A stretch of DNA of 64,000 nucleotides from Rheinheimera soli (GTDB taxonomy: Bacteria; Pseudomonadota; Gammaproteobacteria; Enterobacterales; Alteromonadaceae). Positions 54,900 through 64,000 of this stretch are shown here, in pieces (the stretch's first letter is position 1; the number at the start of each line of letters is the position of its first letter). Location: the NCBI RefSeq assembly GCF_021290985.1, contig NZ_JAJOYU010000004.1, forward strand, positions 62,001 through 126,000, read 5' to 3'. The notes beneath the pieces are model-generated. The model saw nothing but the letters and a program-made list of their open reading frames with translations, had not been told where the DNA came from and did not search any database. A program made the translations under genes and the position numbers.

Positions 54900-56315
54900 T
54901 TATTCAACAGGACTGGTGTTGCTCTGCCAACCACCGCCGAGCACTTTATACAAACTAATCTGACTGGCAAGCAAAGCTTGTTGGCCACTGATCAGTTGTT
55001 GTTGTGCGCTGTACCAGGAACGCTGAGCGTCCAGTACCTGCAGATAGCTGTCCACGCCCTGCTTAAAGCGTGCTTCGGACAAGGTAAAACTCTGTTGGTT
55101 GCTGTCAGCTAAGTCTTGCTGCGCCTGTAACTGCGCGGCATAACCTTCGCGATCTGCTAAACCGTCAGACACTTCACGAAAAGCCTGCTGGATTTTTTGC
55201 TGGTAGGTGACTAGTGCCACTTGTTGCTGTGCTTCTGCTACATCCAGATTGGCCTGAGTGCGACCCATATTAAAGATCGGCAGGTTGATGGACGGAATAA
55301 AACTCCAGCTACCCGAACCACCTTTAAACAGATTATCCAATTCAGCCGAGGCCGAGCCTGCATTAGCCGTTAAGCTGATGCTTGGAAAAAATGCTGCTTT
55401 GGCGATGCCTATATTGGCATTGGCTGCCAATAAGTCATGCTCTGCTGCTTTCAGGTCGGGTCTTTGCTGCAATAGATCCGACGGTAAACCCGCTGGCAAT
55501 TCAGGTAACTGCACTACTTTACTCAGCGGCTGATCCGGCAAAAGTTCTGCAGGCACTTGTGTGCCTGTCAGCAGATCCAAAGCGTTTTTATCCCGTTGCA
55601 ACAGTCGCTGATAGCGTGCTATATCCACTTTGGCTGTAGCTACAGTGCTTTTCACTTGCTGCAATGTTAAAGCTGACGCTGCGCCTAAGTTGTAGCTTTG
55701 TTCAGTCAGTTCCAGAGTTTTTTGCTGGCTGCGCAAAGTATGAGTCGCCAGCTCCAGTAGCTGCTGATCTGCTGCATAGGTCAGCCAGGCATTAGCAAGC
55801 TCTGATACCAGACTGATCTGGCTGCTCAATTGTGCCTGCTCTGTCGAATACAGCTGTTGCAAGGCTTGTTCAGACTGATTACGCACCTTGCCCCAGAAGT
55901 CCAGCTCATAGGAGGTAATACCCACTGTAGCGCTGTATTGCTGATTAATTTGCGCAGTGCCTGTACCTGTTAAATCGGCAGGTAAACGCTGGCGTGTGCC
56001 TGAGGCATTTAAATCCAGCGAAGGATACAAAGCTGAGTCTTCAATCTGATACAAAGCCCGGACCCGCTGTACATTTAACGCAGCGATTTGCAGGTCTTTG
56101 TTGTTCGCAAGGCTTAGCTCTATCAGTTGCTGTAACTTAGGGTTACTGAAAAATTGTTGCCAGTGTAGCTTTGAAGCCACAGTGCCAGAGCCTTGCGCTG
56201 CTGATGCATAAGCATCAGGCACAGGGAGTTCAATTGCCTGCTGTTCTGGTGCCATTTGGCAGGCACTGATTACCAGCATAGCCAGAGCGCTTAAACTTAA
56301 AGATCTTAATTTCAT
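54900..56315 (-). CDS. Outer-membrane factor lipoprotein of the RND pump (NodT/OprM family)
   Basis: 471 residues: lipoprotein signal (MLVISACQ), then two repeated OEP helical-barrel halves. Forms the trimeric outer-membrane channel. Starts 4 bp inside the RND stop (ATGA), so translation is coupled to the pump. Confidence 0.93.
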   Translation of the reverse strand: MKLRSLSLSALAMLVISACQMAPEQQAIELPVPDAYASAAQGSGTVASKLHWQQFFSNPKLQQLIELSLANNKDLQIAALNVQRVRALYQIEDSALYPSLDLNASGTRQRLPADLTGTGTAQINQQYSATVGITSYELDFWGKVRNQSEQALQQLYSTEQAQLSSQISLVSELANAWLTYAADQQLLELATHTLRSQQKTLELTEQSYNLGAASALTLQQVKSTVATAKVDIARYQRLLQRDKNALDLLTGTQVPAELLPDQPLSKVVQLPELPAGLPSDLLQQRPDLKAAEHDLLAANANIGIAKAAFFPSISLTANAGSASAELDNLFKGGSGSWSFIPSINLPIFNMGRTQANLDVAEAQQQVALVTYQQKIQQAFREVSDGLADREGYAAQLQAQQDLADSNQQSFTLSEARFKQGVDSYLQVLDAQRSWYSAQQQLISGQQALLASQISLYKVLGGGWQSNTSPVE

Positions 56316-59300
56316 TCGGCTTTCTCCTGTGCCTGATGTTTGCCCGGGAATACACGGCGAACCAGCACAAAAAACATCGGCACAAATACCACCACCAAAA
56401 CAGACGAAGCTAAAGTACCGCCTATCACTGAAATACCAAGAGCGTTCTGGGCGCCAGAGCCTGCACTGGAAGCTATTGCCAGAGGCAACACACCACAGAT
56501 AAAGGCCAGAGACGTCATAATGATAGGGCGCAGACGTAAGCGCACTGCTTCAATAGCTGCTTCGACCAAACCTAAACCTTGCTCCATGCGGTGGATAGCA
56601 AACTCCACTATTAAAATGGCGTTTTTCGAGGCTAAACCTATAGTGGTTAACAAACCCACCTGCAGATAGATATCGTTCGACAAGCTGGCAAGCATTGCAG
56701 CTAATGCAGCACCAAATACACCTAATGGCACTATCATCATCACAGCTGCTGGCACAGACCAGCTTTCATACAAGGCTGCTAAACACAGGAAAACTACTAA
56801 TAATGACAAGGCATACAACATAGGAGCCTGACCACCACTTAAGCGTTCCTCATAAGAAATGCCTGTCCATTCGTAGGCAAAACCCGGTGGTAATTGCTTC
56901 GCCAGTTTCTCCATTTCATCCATCGCCTGACCTGTACTGTAACCAGGTGCGGCAGCGCCCTGAATTTCCATTGAGGAAAAACCGTTGTATCGTTCCAGAC
57001 GAGGCGAACCATAGGTCCAGTGTGAGCTGGCAAAGGCAGAGAAGGGCACCATCTCTCCCTGACTATTGCGTATATACCATTTGGTTAAGTCTTCAGGCAC
57101 CATGCGGCTTTCAGCTGTACCTTGCAGGTAGACTTTTTTCACCCGACCACGGTCAATAAAGTCATTGACGTAGCTGCTACCCCAGGCTGTTGCCAGCGTG
57201 CTGTTGATATCAGCCTGACTGACGCTTAGCGCTTCAGCTTTAGCTAAGTCGATATCCAGTTTCAGCTCCGGCATATCTTCCTGACCATTAGGGCGCACAC
57301 CTGCAAGCACAGGGCTTTGTGCCGCCATACCTAACAACTGATTACGGGCCGCTAACAGCTGATCGTGACCTAAACCAGCTCTGTCCTGTAAGTGCAGGTT
57401 AAAACCGTTGGCAGTACCAAGTTCAACTACAGCTGGTGGCGGGAATGCAAAGACAAAAGCTTCTTTGATGGTGGAGAAATAGCCCATGGCTTTGCCAGCG
57501 ACAGCACCTACAGATAAATCATCACCCTGACGTTCATCCCAGTGTTTTAAATTGACAAAACCTAAGGCTGCATTCTGACCAGAACCAGCAAAGCTGAAGC
57601 CTGTGACGGTAAAAATAGACTTCACCGCTTCGCCTTGTTCCTGCAGGAAATGGTTTTCCATTTTCTCTACCACTTTCAGCGTTTGTTCAGTGGTTGAACC
57701 TGCTGGCAGCACCACCTGATTAAACAAAATACCCTGATCTTCGTCTGGTAAAAAAGCCGAAGGCAACTGGCTGAAAATGTACACCATGCCGCCAAAAATC
57801 AGCGCATAACATAACAAGTAGCGTTTGCTTTGCTTGATCATACGGCTGACAAAGTTTTGCGTGCCTTTGTTGGTTTTATCAAAACCACGGTTAAAACCAG
57901 AGAAAAACTTACCTAATACAGAGCTGTCGTCATGCACATGGCTTGGCTTTAATAAAGTGGCACACAAGGCTGGTGTCAGAATTAAAGCCACCAGCACTGA
58001 CAAGCCCATTGCAGAGACCAAAGTGATAGAGAACTGACGGTAAATCACACCAGTAGAGCCGCCAAAAAATGCCATAGGAACAAAGACGGCAGATAACACC
58101 ATAGCGATACCTACTAAAGCACCTTTGATTTCATCCATGGATTTACGGGTGGCTTCAAGCGCAGATAAGCCTTCTTCGGTCATAACCCGTTCGACGTTTT
58201 CTACCACGACTATGGCATCATCGACCAATAAGCCTATCGCCAGTACCATAGCAAACATAGTCAGGGTATTAATGGAATAACCAAAGGCCGATAAGATGGC
58301 AAAAGTACCCAGCAATACCACAGGCACAGCTATGGTTGGAATTAAGGTTGCGCGGAAGTTTTGCAGGAACAGGTACATCACCACAAAGACCAAAACCACA
58401 GCTTCAATTAAGGTATGTACTACTTTTTCAATCGACAACGAAACAAAAGGTGTGGTGTCGTAGGGCACCACAGCTTTTAAGCCAGCGGGGAAAAAGGGTT
58501 CCAGATCGGCCAGCGCTTTTTTCACGCCTGATGCAGTATCCAGAGCGTTGGCACCACTGGCCAGTTTTACACCAATACCTGAGGCGGGTTTACCGTTAAA
58601 ACGGGCCACAACACCGTAGTTTTCGCCACCCAATTCCACTTTGGCTACGTCAGCTAAGCGCACCACAGAGCCGTCGCTGTTGGTTTTTACCAGTATTTCG
58701 CGGAATTGTTCAGGGGTTTGCAAACGGCTTTGTGCTGTGACTGTGGCATTTAATTGCTGGCCTTCGATGGCAGGCATGCCGCCTAATTGTCCGGCAGACA
58801 CCTGAGCATTCTGCGCGCTGATCGCGGCGCTGATATCGGCTGTGGTCAGTTTATAGTTTTGCAGTTTGGCCGGGTCTAACCAGATACGCATCGCATACTG
58901 AGAACCAAACAGCTGCACTTCACCTACGCCATTGACACGAGAGACTATGTCCTGCACGTTTGACGCAACGTAATCGCCTATGTCGATGTTCGTCATGCTG
59001 CCGTCTTCTGACACAAAACCAGCCACCAACAGGAAGTTACGTGCAGACTTGGCTACAGATACACCCTGACGCTGCACTTCTTGCGGTAACAGCGGAGTGG
59101 CCAAAGCCAGTTTATTTTGCACCTGAACCTGAGCTATGTCCGGATCGGTTTCTGCACTGAAGGTCAAGGTTAAAGTCACGGAACCATTGGACTCAGAAGT
59201 GGATGACATATACATCAGTCCATCCAATCCTTTCATCTTTTGTTCTATCACTTGCGTAACCGTATCTTCCAGCGTGCGGGCTGAAGCTCCCGGATAGCTG

Positions 59301-59440
59301 GCACTGACACTAATAGCTGGCGGTGCTATGGATGGATACTGCGCTATGGGCAAAGACTGGATGGCCAATATACCGACCAGCATCACCACTATGGCCAGCA
59401 CCCAGGCAAAAATCGGCCTGTCGATAAAAAATCGTGACAT
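56312..59440 (-). CDS. RND efflux pump permease, HAE1 (AcrB/MexB) family
   Basis: 1042 residues, 12 membrane helices and two large periplasmic loops. The proton-relay Asp-Asp is in [18 protein letters not shown]-terminus [17 protein letters not shown] is family-typical. Exports hydrophobic compounds driven by protons. 18 bp after the fusion-protein gene and 4-bp overlap with the channel gene. Confidence 0.96.
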   Translation of the reverse strand: MSRFFIDRPIFAWVLAIVVMLVGILAIQSLPIAQYPSIAPPAISVSASYPGASARTLEDTVTQVIEQKMKGLDGLMYMSSTSESNGSVTLTLTFSAETDPDIAQVQVQNKLALATPLLPQEVQRQGVSVAKSARNFLLVAGFVSEDGSMTNIDIGDYVASNVQDIVSRVNGVGEVQLFGSQYAMRIWLDPAKLQNYKLTTADISAAISAQNAQVSAGQLGGMPAIEGQQLNATVTAQSRLQTPEQFREILVKTNSDGSVVRLADVAKVELGGENYGVVARFNGKPASGIGVKLASGANALDTASGVKKALADLEPFFPAGLKAVVPYDTTPFVSLSIEKVVHTLIEAVVLVFVVMYLFLQNFRATLIPTIAVPVVLLGTFAILSAFGYSINTLTMFAMVLAIGLLVDDAIVVVENVERVMTEEGLSALEATRKSMDEIKGALVGIAMVLSAVFVPMAFFGGSTGVIYRQFSITLVSAMGLSVLVALILTPALCATLLKPSHVHDDSSVLGKFFSGFNRGFDKTNKGTQNFVSRMIKQSKRYLLCYALIFGGMVYIFSQLPSAFLPDEDQGILFNQVVLPAGSTTEQTLKVVEKMENHFLQEQGEAVKSIFTVTGFSFAGSGQNAALGFVNLKHWDERQGDDLSVGAVAGKAMGYFSTIKEAFVFAFPPPAVVELGTANGFNLHLQDRAGLGHDQLLAARNQLLGMAAQSPVLAGVRPNGQEDMPELKLDIDLAKAEALSVSQADINSTLATAWGSSYVNDFIDRGRVKKVYLQGTAESRMVPEDLTKWYIRNSQGEMVPFSAFASSHWTYGSPRLERYNGFSSMEIQGAAAPGYSTGQAMDEMEKLAKQLPPGFAYEWTGISYEERLSGGQAPMLYALSLLVVFLCLAALYESWSVPAAVMMIVPLGVFGAALAAMLASLSNDIYLQVGLLTTIGLASKNAILIVEFAIHRMEQGLGLVEAAIEAVRLRLRPIIMTSLAFICGVLPLAIASSAGSGAQNALGISVIGGTLASSVLVVVFVPMFFVLVRRVFPGKHQAQEKAE

Positions 59441-59458
59441 GAAAATTCTCCGTTGGCG

Positions 59459-60622
59459 TTACTGTGGGCTGGCTTGAGCTGCTGAATCGGCAGGAACAGC
59501 CTGAACCGGTGCACCCGGACGTATTTTCTGCAAGCCTTCAACAATCAGCTGATCGCCTTCATTTAAGCCACTGCTGACCAGCCAGTCAGAACCTATAGTG
59601 CGGTCAGCCTGCAAAATACGAGCTTCGACTTTGCCTTCTTTGCCAATCACCATGGCAGTGGCTTCGCCTTTACTATTGCGGCTGATGCCACGTTGTGGTG
59701 CCAGAATAGCCTTGGCTTTTACGCCTTCCACTACTTCTGCCCGCACATACATACCCGGCAGTAATAACTTTTCAGGGTTAGGAAACTCTGCTCTTAAGGT
59801 GACAGAGCCTGTACCCGGATCCACTGTCACTTCTGAAAATTGCAAGGTGCCTTTGTGTGAGTAAACTGAGCCATCTTCCATTTTCAGTTCAACGACGGTC
59901 TGAATGGCAGCATCTGAACCTAAAGCACCAGAGGCCAGCGCTTTTTTCAGTTGCAGCATCTCGTTGCTGGATTGAGTCAGGTCGACATAAATTGGGTCCA
60001 GTTGAGTCACAGTAGCCAAAGCTGTACTTTGATTGGCACTGACTAAAGCACCTGCAGTGACCGCAGACTTACTGATCTGGCCGCTGATAGGAGACAACAC
60101 CTTGCTGTAATTTAAATCAATCTGGGCAGTTTTTAACTGAGCCTGAGCTGTCAGTAAATCAGCCTGAGCTTGTTTATAGCTGGCGTCAGCTTCATCAAAC
60201 TCCTGCTGACTGACGGCTCTGATTTTTAACAATTCGGTATAACGACCGGCTTTGGCTTTACTGCTGGCGATACTGGCCTGAGCTCGTGCTACAGCTGCTT
60301 TTGCGCTGGAGAGCTGAGCTTCAAAGGTCGCAGGATCAATTTGATACAAGGCCTGACCAGCTTTCACTTCACTGCCTTCGGTAAATAAACGTTGCATGAC
60401 GATACCGTTCACCTGAGGACGGATTTCGGCAATTTGCGAAGCGGCAACACGGCCAGGTAATTCTTTGGTCAGGGTAAGGGCCTGACTTTTCAGAGTGACC
60501 ACACCAACAGGTATGGCCTGTGCAGCAGGTGCTGCAGTTTGTTCAGCCTGGCCACAACCGGCCAAAGCAACAGAGCCCGCCAGGGCTGTTAAGGCAAAAA
60601 ATACAATGCGGGAATGCTGCAT
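59459..60622 (-). CDS. Periplasmic adaptor (membrane fusion protein) of the RND pump
   Basis: 387 residues from ATG 60622: lipoprotein signal (GSVALAGCG), hairpin of alpha-helices (about 95-165), split lipoyl domain and beta-barrel domain. Links permease and outer-membrane channel, AcrA/MexA style. GGAG nine bases upstream; an in-frame ATG 60637 is too close to the operator and less likely. First gene of the pump operon. Confidence 0.93.
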   Translation of the reverse strand: MQHSRIVFFALTALAGSVALAGCGQAEQTAAPAAQAIPVGVVTLKSQALTLTKELPGRVAASQIAEIRPQVNGIVMQRLFTEGSEVKAGQALYQIDPATFEAQLSSAKAAVARAQASIASSKAKAGRYTELLKIRAVSQQEFDEADASYKQAQADLLTAQAQLKTAQIDLNYSKVLSPISGQISKSAVTAGALVSANQSTALATVTQLDPIYVDLTQSSNEMLQLKKALASGALGSDAAIQTVVELKMEDGSVYSHKGTLQFSEVTVDPGTGSVTLRAEFPNPEKLLLPGMYVRAEVVEGVKAKAILAPQRGISRNSKGEATAMVIGKEGKVEARILQADRTIGSDWLVSSGLNEGDQLIVEGLQKIRPGAPVQAVPADSAAQASPQ

Positions 60623-60637
60623 CTTTAAAATCTCCAT

Positions 60638-60659
60638 TTAGAGTGAGCGTTCATTCTAA
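60638..60659. promoter_or_regulatory. Palindromic operator before the RND operon
   Basis: TTAGAGTGAGCGTTCATTCTAA, a 22-bp imperfect palindrome (18 of 22 bases symmetrical), with a TGAGCGTTCA core like many TetR-family sites. It sits 16 bp before the adaptor start; binding here would repress the pump operon including tetR. Confidence 0.6.
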
Positions 60660-60752
60660 GTTGTTTTTCCGTATTTTGCCAGCTCACTTTGTCGCCGTTT
60701 TGCAGGTTTTTGTCGTGAAAAGTGGATTGAGGTGCAGGAAAAACAAGCTTTG

Positions 60753-60766
60753 TTATTTCAGATCAA
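60753..60766. promoter_or_regulatory. FNR-like site at -41.5 of hemN
   Basis: TTATTTCAGATCAA fits TTGAT-N4-ATCAA with a perfect right half and 3/5 in the left. Its centre is 41.5 bp before the start predicted from the -10 box TACACT (60789-60794), the class II activation position. Confidence 0.5.
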
Positions 60767-60788
60767 GAGACTGCGGGCTTCAGTCTTT

Positions 60789-60794
60789 TACACT
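60789..60794 (+). promoter_or_regulatory. Candidate -10 box of hemN
   Basis: TACACT, giving a start near 60801, 21 bp before the hemN ATG. No independent -35; the FNR-like site takes that place. Confidence 0.4.
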
Positions 60795-60821
60795 TTGCTT
60801 AATTTTGTTGCAGGGGAAATA

Positions 60822-62198
60822 ATGATGGACTTAGCACCACAGCTTTTATGGTCTTCCGATTTAATACAGAAGTATTCTGTCAATGGACCACGTTACACCT
60901 CTTACCCTACGGCTTTATCTTTAGTGCCGGACTTTCCGGCTTCAGCAGTGCAGGCGGCTTTGGCAGGTTCTGCTGCAGAGCTTTGCTTGTATCTGCATAT
61001 CCCGTTTTGCCAGCAGCTTTGTTATTACTGTGGCTGCAATAAAATAGTGACCCGCCACAGCACCAAAGCTGATTTGTATCTGTTGGCGCTGGAACAGGAG
61101 ATAGGGCTGTATCAGCATTTATTAGCAGAGAAGACTATTTCGCAGCTGCATTTAGGCGGTGGCACTCCAACCTTTTTAACTGAAGAGCAATTGTCATTAT
61201 TAATGCAGCTGCTGCGTCAGCATTTTGTGTTTCAGGCTGATGCAGAGCTGTCGATAGAAATAGATCCACGCAGTTGTACTCTGGATAAATTGGCGCATCT
61301 GCGTGAACTTGGTTTTAGCAGGCTGAGTTTTGGCGTGCAGGATTTTGACGAACAGGTGCAAGTGGCGATAAACAGAGTGCAAAGTGAGGAGCTGGTGCGG
61401 GTTTTAGTCTTGCATGCCCGGGCTTTAGGCTTTACCTCAATCAATCTGGATTTGGTCTACGGTTTGCCTTATCAGCAAACCACAAGTTTTGCGGAAACTC
61501 TGGATAAGGTACTGCAACTGGATCCGGACAGAGTGTCGTTGTTCAGTTATGCCCATATGCCGACCCGTTTTGCTGCGCAGCGTAAAATTCCAACCCAAAG
61601 CCTGCCACAAGGGGAAGATAAGCTCGCCTTGCTGCAATTAGCGATAGAACGTTTTAGTCAGGCGGGCTATCAGTGTATTGGTATGGACCATTTCGCCAAA
61701 GCCACAGACAAGCTGGCAATAGCTCAGCAACAAGGCAAATTACAACGTAATTTTCAGGGCTATACCACAGCAGGGCAGGATGCGTTGGTAGGTTTAGGCG
61801 TATCCTCTATCAGTCAGGTAAACGGCGTGATCTGGCAAAACCAGAAAGAGCTGAAACAATACCAGCAGCAATTAGCTTTAGGCCAATGGCCAGTGGATAA
61901 AGGGCTGAGTTTAACTCAGGACGATAAAATCAGAGCTGCTTTAATCAGCCAGCTGATTTGCCATTTTGAATTAGATATAGCTGGCTTTTGTCAGCGTTTT
62001 GGTCTGACGGACTTTTGGAATTACTTCGCTGATGTATTACCTAAACTGGAGCCGTTGCGCACCGATGGCCTGATCAGTTATTCCAACGATTATATTCAGG
62101 TGACAGCACCGGGGCGCTTGCTGGTGCGGGTTGTATGCGCCTGTTTTGATCGTTATCTGGCGACAAGTGACACTATGAGTTATTCCAAAGTGGTTTGA
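60822..62198 (+). CDS. hemN: Oxygen-independent coproporphyrinogen III oxidase
   Basis: 458-residue radical-SAM enzyme decarboxylating coproporphyrinogen III for haem synthesis without oxygen. Cluster motif HIPFCQQLCYYCGCNK (CxxxCxxC with the extra Cys), GGGTPTFLT and DPRSCT are present. ATG 60822 (or 60825) follows AGGGGAA; length equals E. coli HemN (457). An upstream FNR-like site fits anaerobic induction. Confidence 0.96.
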   Translation: MMDLAPQLLWSSDLIQKYSVNGPRYTSYPTALSLVPDFPASAVQAALAGSAAELCLYLHIPFCQQLCYYCGCNKIVTRHSTKADLYLLALEQEIGLYQHLLAEKTISQLHLGGGTPTFLTEEQLSLLMQLLRQHFVFQADAELSIEIDPRSCTLDKLAHLRELGFSRLSFGVQDFDEQVQVAINRVQSEELVRVLVLHARALGFTSINLDLVYGLPYQQTTSFAETLDKVLQLDPDRVSLFSYAHMPTRFAAQRKIPTQSLPQGEDKLALLQLAIERFSQAGYQCIGMDHFAKATDKLAIAQQQGKLQRNFQGYTTAGQDALVGLGVSSISQVNGVIWQNQKELKQYQQQLALGQWPVDKGLSLTQDDKIRAALISQLICHFELDIAGFCQRFGLTDFWNYFADVLPKLEPLRTDGLISYSNDYIQVTAPGRLLVRVVCACFDRYLATSDTMSYSKVV

Positions 62199-62268
62199 TC
62201 CAACGCAAAACACTGAGCTGAGCAGGCGCTAAGATGCGGCTCATTTTTCTATTCTATGGGTTGCAGCG

Positions 62269-63597
62269 ATGAATGCTCCGGAACTTTTATCCCCAGCGGG
62301 CAGTTTAAAGGCCATGCGAATGGCTTTTGCTTATGGTGCTGACGCAGTATACGCAGGTCAGCCGCGTTTTAGCCTGAGGGTGCGTAACAACGAATTTGAT
62401 CTTGAAACTCTGGCTATTGGCATCTGTGAGGCTCATCAGCAAGGTAAAAAGTTTTATCTGGTGGTGAATATTGCGCCACATAACAGCAAGTTGCAGCGTT
62501 TTGTCGAAGATATGGCGCCAGCTATAGCACTGAAACCTGATGCGCTTATTGTGTCTGACCCCGGTGTAGTGTTTTTATTACGTCAGCATTTCCCACAGAT
62601 CCCTTTGCATTTGTCGGTGCAGGCCAACACAGTCAATTGGGCGGCCGTGTTGTTCTGGCAGCAACAAGGTATAGAAAGGGTGATCTTATCCCGTGAGCTG
62701 GCGCTGGAAGAAATAGCGCAAATCCGCGAAAAAGTACCGGCTATGGAGCTGGAAGTGTTTGTGCATGGTGCGCTTTGTATGGCCTATTCAGGTCGTTGTT
62801 TATTATCAGGTTATATCAATAAACGGGATCCGAATCAGGGCGCCTGCACCAATGCCTGTCGCTGGTCTTATCAAAGCCATCTGGCTAAGGAAGATGAAGC
62901 AGGGCAATACAAGCCTGTAGCTTCAGCATTGCCAGATCCCGTGTTGGTGGAAGAACAAGGCAGGCCAGGAGAGCTGATGCTGCTGGATGAAGACGAGCAT
63001 GGTAGTTATATTTTTAATTCCAAAGATTTACGCGCTGTGCAGCATGTTCAGGCGTTGGCCGCTATGGGTGTGCATTCGCTAAAAATAGAAGGCCGAACCA
63101 AGTCGCCTTATTATGTGGCCCGCACTGCTCAAGTGTATCGCCAGGCTATAGATGATGCGATGGCGGGCAAGGCTTTTGATTCAGCATTACTGCAGCAACT
63201 AAATGGCATGGCGAATCGTGGTTTTACCGAAGGCTTTTTGCGCCGTCATGTGCCTGCTGAGCTGCAAAACTATCAAACCAGCCACAGTGAAGGTGAGCAA
63301 TTGCTGGTGGGCGAATTCAGCGGTGAAATCAACGCTCAGGGCCAGGCTTTAGTGCAGGTCAAAAATCGTTTTACCTTTGATGATCAACTTTTGCTGATGA
63401 CACCAGCTGGCGTCACACCTGTGGTTGGCGTTTTTTATGCCGAAGATGGCTGCCAGTTGCTGGTAGCGCCTGGTTCTGGTTATCAGGTCTGGTTGCAGCT
63501 GCCTGATGGCGTTAGTCCGCACCATGCTTTTTTACTGAAACAGCAAAAAGCGCAGGTTCAACTGACCGGTGGGGAAAGTGCATGTCAGTGTGGATAG
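62269..63597 (+). CDS. trhP: tRNA uridine-34 hydroxylase, prephenate-dependent (YegQ/TrhP, U32 family)
   Basis: 442-residue peptidase-U32-family protein with PELLSPAGSLKAMRMAFAYG, GQPRFSLRVRNNEF and the cysteine-rich HGALCMAYSGRCLLSG and GACTNACRWSY that bind an iron-sulfur cluster. Aligns with E. coli YegQ (TrhP), which makes 5-hydroxyuridine at tRNA position 34 with prephenate. A YfhL-type ferredoxin gene overlaps its end, a plausible electron donor. Confidence 0.93.
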   Translation: MNAPELLSPAGSLKAMRMAFAYGADAVYAGQPRFSLRVRNNEFDLETLAIGICEAHQQGKKFYLVVNIAPHNSKLQRFVEDMAPAIALKPDALIVSDPGVVFLLRQHFPQIPLHLSVQANTVNWAAVLFWQQQGIERVILSRELALEEIAQIREKVPAMELEVFVHGALCMAYSGRCLLSGYINKRDPNQGACTNACRWSYQSHLAKEDEAGQYKPVASALPDPVLVEEQGRPGELMLLDEDEHGSYIFNSKDLRAVQHVQALAAMGVHSLKIEGRTKSPYYVARTAQVYRQAIDDAMAGKAFDSALLQQLNGMANRGFTEGFLRRHVPAELQNYQTSHSEGEQLLVGEFSGEINAQGQALVQVKNRFTFDDQLLLMTPAGVTPVVGVFYAEDGCQLLVAPGSGYQVWLQLPDGVSPHHAFLLKQQKAQVQLTGGESACQCG

Positions 63598-63776
63598 AAG
63601 CAGACTGTATTAATTGTGATCTCTGTGCCCCGGAATGCCCGAATACGGCCATTTACAGAGGAGAGCAGCAATATCAGGTCGATGCCGAACTTTGTACTGA
63701 ATGTGTGGGTTTTTATAACAAACCTGCCTGTATTGAGGTTTGTCCGCTGGATTGCATTGAGTTTGTTTCTGCGTAA
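63582..63776 (+). CDS. YfhL-type 2[4Fe-4S] ferredoxin
   Basis: 64 residues with cluster motifs CINCDLCAPECPN and CTECVGFYNKPACIEVCPLDC, like E. coli YfhL, a low-potential dicluster ferredoxin; shorter at the C-terminus. GGGGAAAG precedes ATG 63582, which overlaps the trhP 3' end by 16 bp. Confidence 0.93.
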   Translation: MSVWIEADCINCDLCAPECPNTAIYRGEQQYQVDAELCTECVGFYNKPACIEVCPLDCIEFVSA

Positions 63777-63903
63777 AACCGCAGGAAAGAGATTTTTTTA
63801 AACCATCCTCACTCTTTTGCAGGTTTTATCACTAAACTATTGAAACAGAGCCACAACCTTAACAGGAACTGGCTGATTTCAGATGAGATGCAGGATGGCG
63901 TGA

Positions 63904-64000
63904 ATGACTGACCCTTTTATGTTAGCGGCTATAGAGCAGGCCAAAAAAAGTTTAGCTGAAGGGGGGATCCCTATAGGTTCTGTGCTGGTGATCAATGGGG
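63904..64000 (+). CDS. Nucleoside/cytosine deaminase family protein, N-terminal part
   Basis: Only 32 codons are visible, running off the right edge: MTDPFMLAAIEQAKKSLAEG then GIPIGSVLVI, the start of a CMP/dCMP deaminase-fold protein, similar to yeast-type cytosine deaminases and their bacterial homologues. Catalytic HxE and PCxxC motifs are beyond the window. AGGA lies eight bases upstream of ATG 63904. Confidence 0.75.
   Translation, partial: MTDPFMLAAIEQAKKSLAEGGIPIGSVLVING

Overview
The window is chromosomal DNA from a gammaproteobacterium. Gene content and family types (DUF3034, DUF3718, DUF3530, a choice-of-anchor H protein, lptD-surA-pdxA-rsmA-apaG-apaH beside amgK-murU-djlA, acnB beside yacL, rapA beside rluA) point to the Alteromonadales/Chromatiaceae side, with a Rheinheimera-like organism my best guess. 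That assignment is inference from protein recall, not a search. No insertion sequences, prophage, tRNA, rRNA or CRISPR array were seen. The region is dense, mostly core genome, with one broken gene.

Layout. 1-9.4 kb: end of an M13 metallopeptidase, acnB (with a Fur-box palindrome upstream), yacL, the glnK-amtB nitrogen operon behind a sigma54-like promoter, a 1 kb stretch without protein genes that holds a CsrB-type regulatory RNA on the minus strand, a DyP-type peroxidase-like gene with an altered haem pocket, argR and mdh. A 53-bp REP-like repeat follows both acnB and mdh. 9.4-15.6 kb: ispB, rplU-rpmA, obgE-folA, a small DUF3718 secreted protein and a chemotaxis receptor. 15.6-24.8 kb: the envelope and ribosome operon lptD-surA-pdxA-rsmA-apaG-apaH on the minus strand, divergent from amgK-murU-djlA. 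24.8-34.3 kb: DUF486, DUF3530, an OmpA-family porin, rluA-rapA, a PIN-PhoH ATPase, a sorted surface protein and a second pseudouridine synthase.

34.3-49.9 kb is the most accessory-looking part: a TPR membrane protein, a glycerate-kinase-like protein convergent with a tight four-gene unit (GGDEF-EAL regulator, DUF3034 outer-membrane protein, lipoprotein truncated haemoglobin, D-2-hydroxyacid dehydrogenase), a PlpD-type patatin secreted by its own barrel, a broken solute-binding-protein gene, a GlxA-type regulator, rhodanese, DUF3429, a solitary JetD-like (Toprim/DUF2220) protein, a Ca2+-dependent phosphoinositide phospholipase C-like enzyme and an ECF sigma factor. 50-60.7 kb: a DUF2339 giant membrane protein, a BacNav-type sodium channel, an unknown protein, and an RND efflux operon (MFP-RND-OMF-TetR) with a palindromic operator at its promoter. 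60.7-64 kb: hemN with an FNR-like site placed at -41.5, trhP (yegQ), a YfhL-type ferredoxin, and the start of a nucleoside deaminase.

Themes: global post-transcriptional control (csrB with an upstream UvrY/GacA box), nitrogen status (glnK-amtB with paired NtrC-like sites, one doubling as a terminator hairpin), iron and oxygen signals (Fur box, FNR box, globin), and outer-membrane assembly. The strongest non-coding discovery is the CsrB-type RNA. The most novel-looking coding signals are the solitary JetD-like protein, the DyP homologue lacking its distal arginine, and the globin/c-di-GMP cluster.
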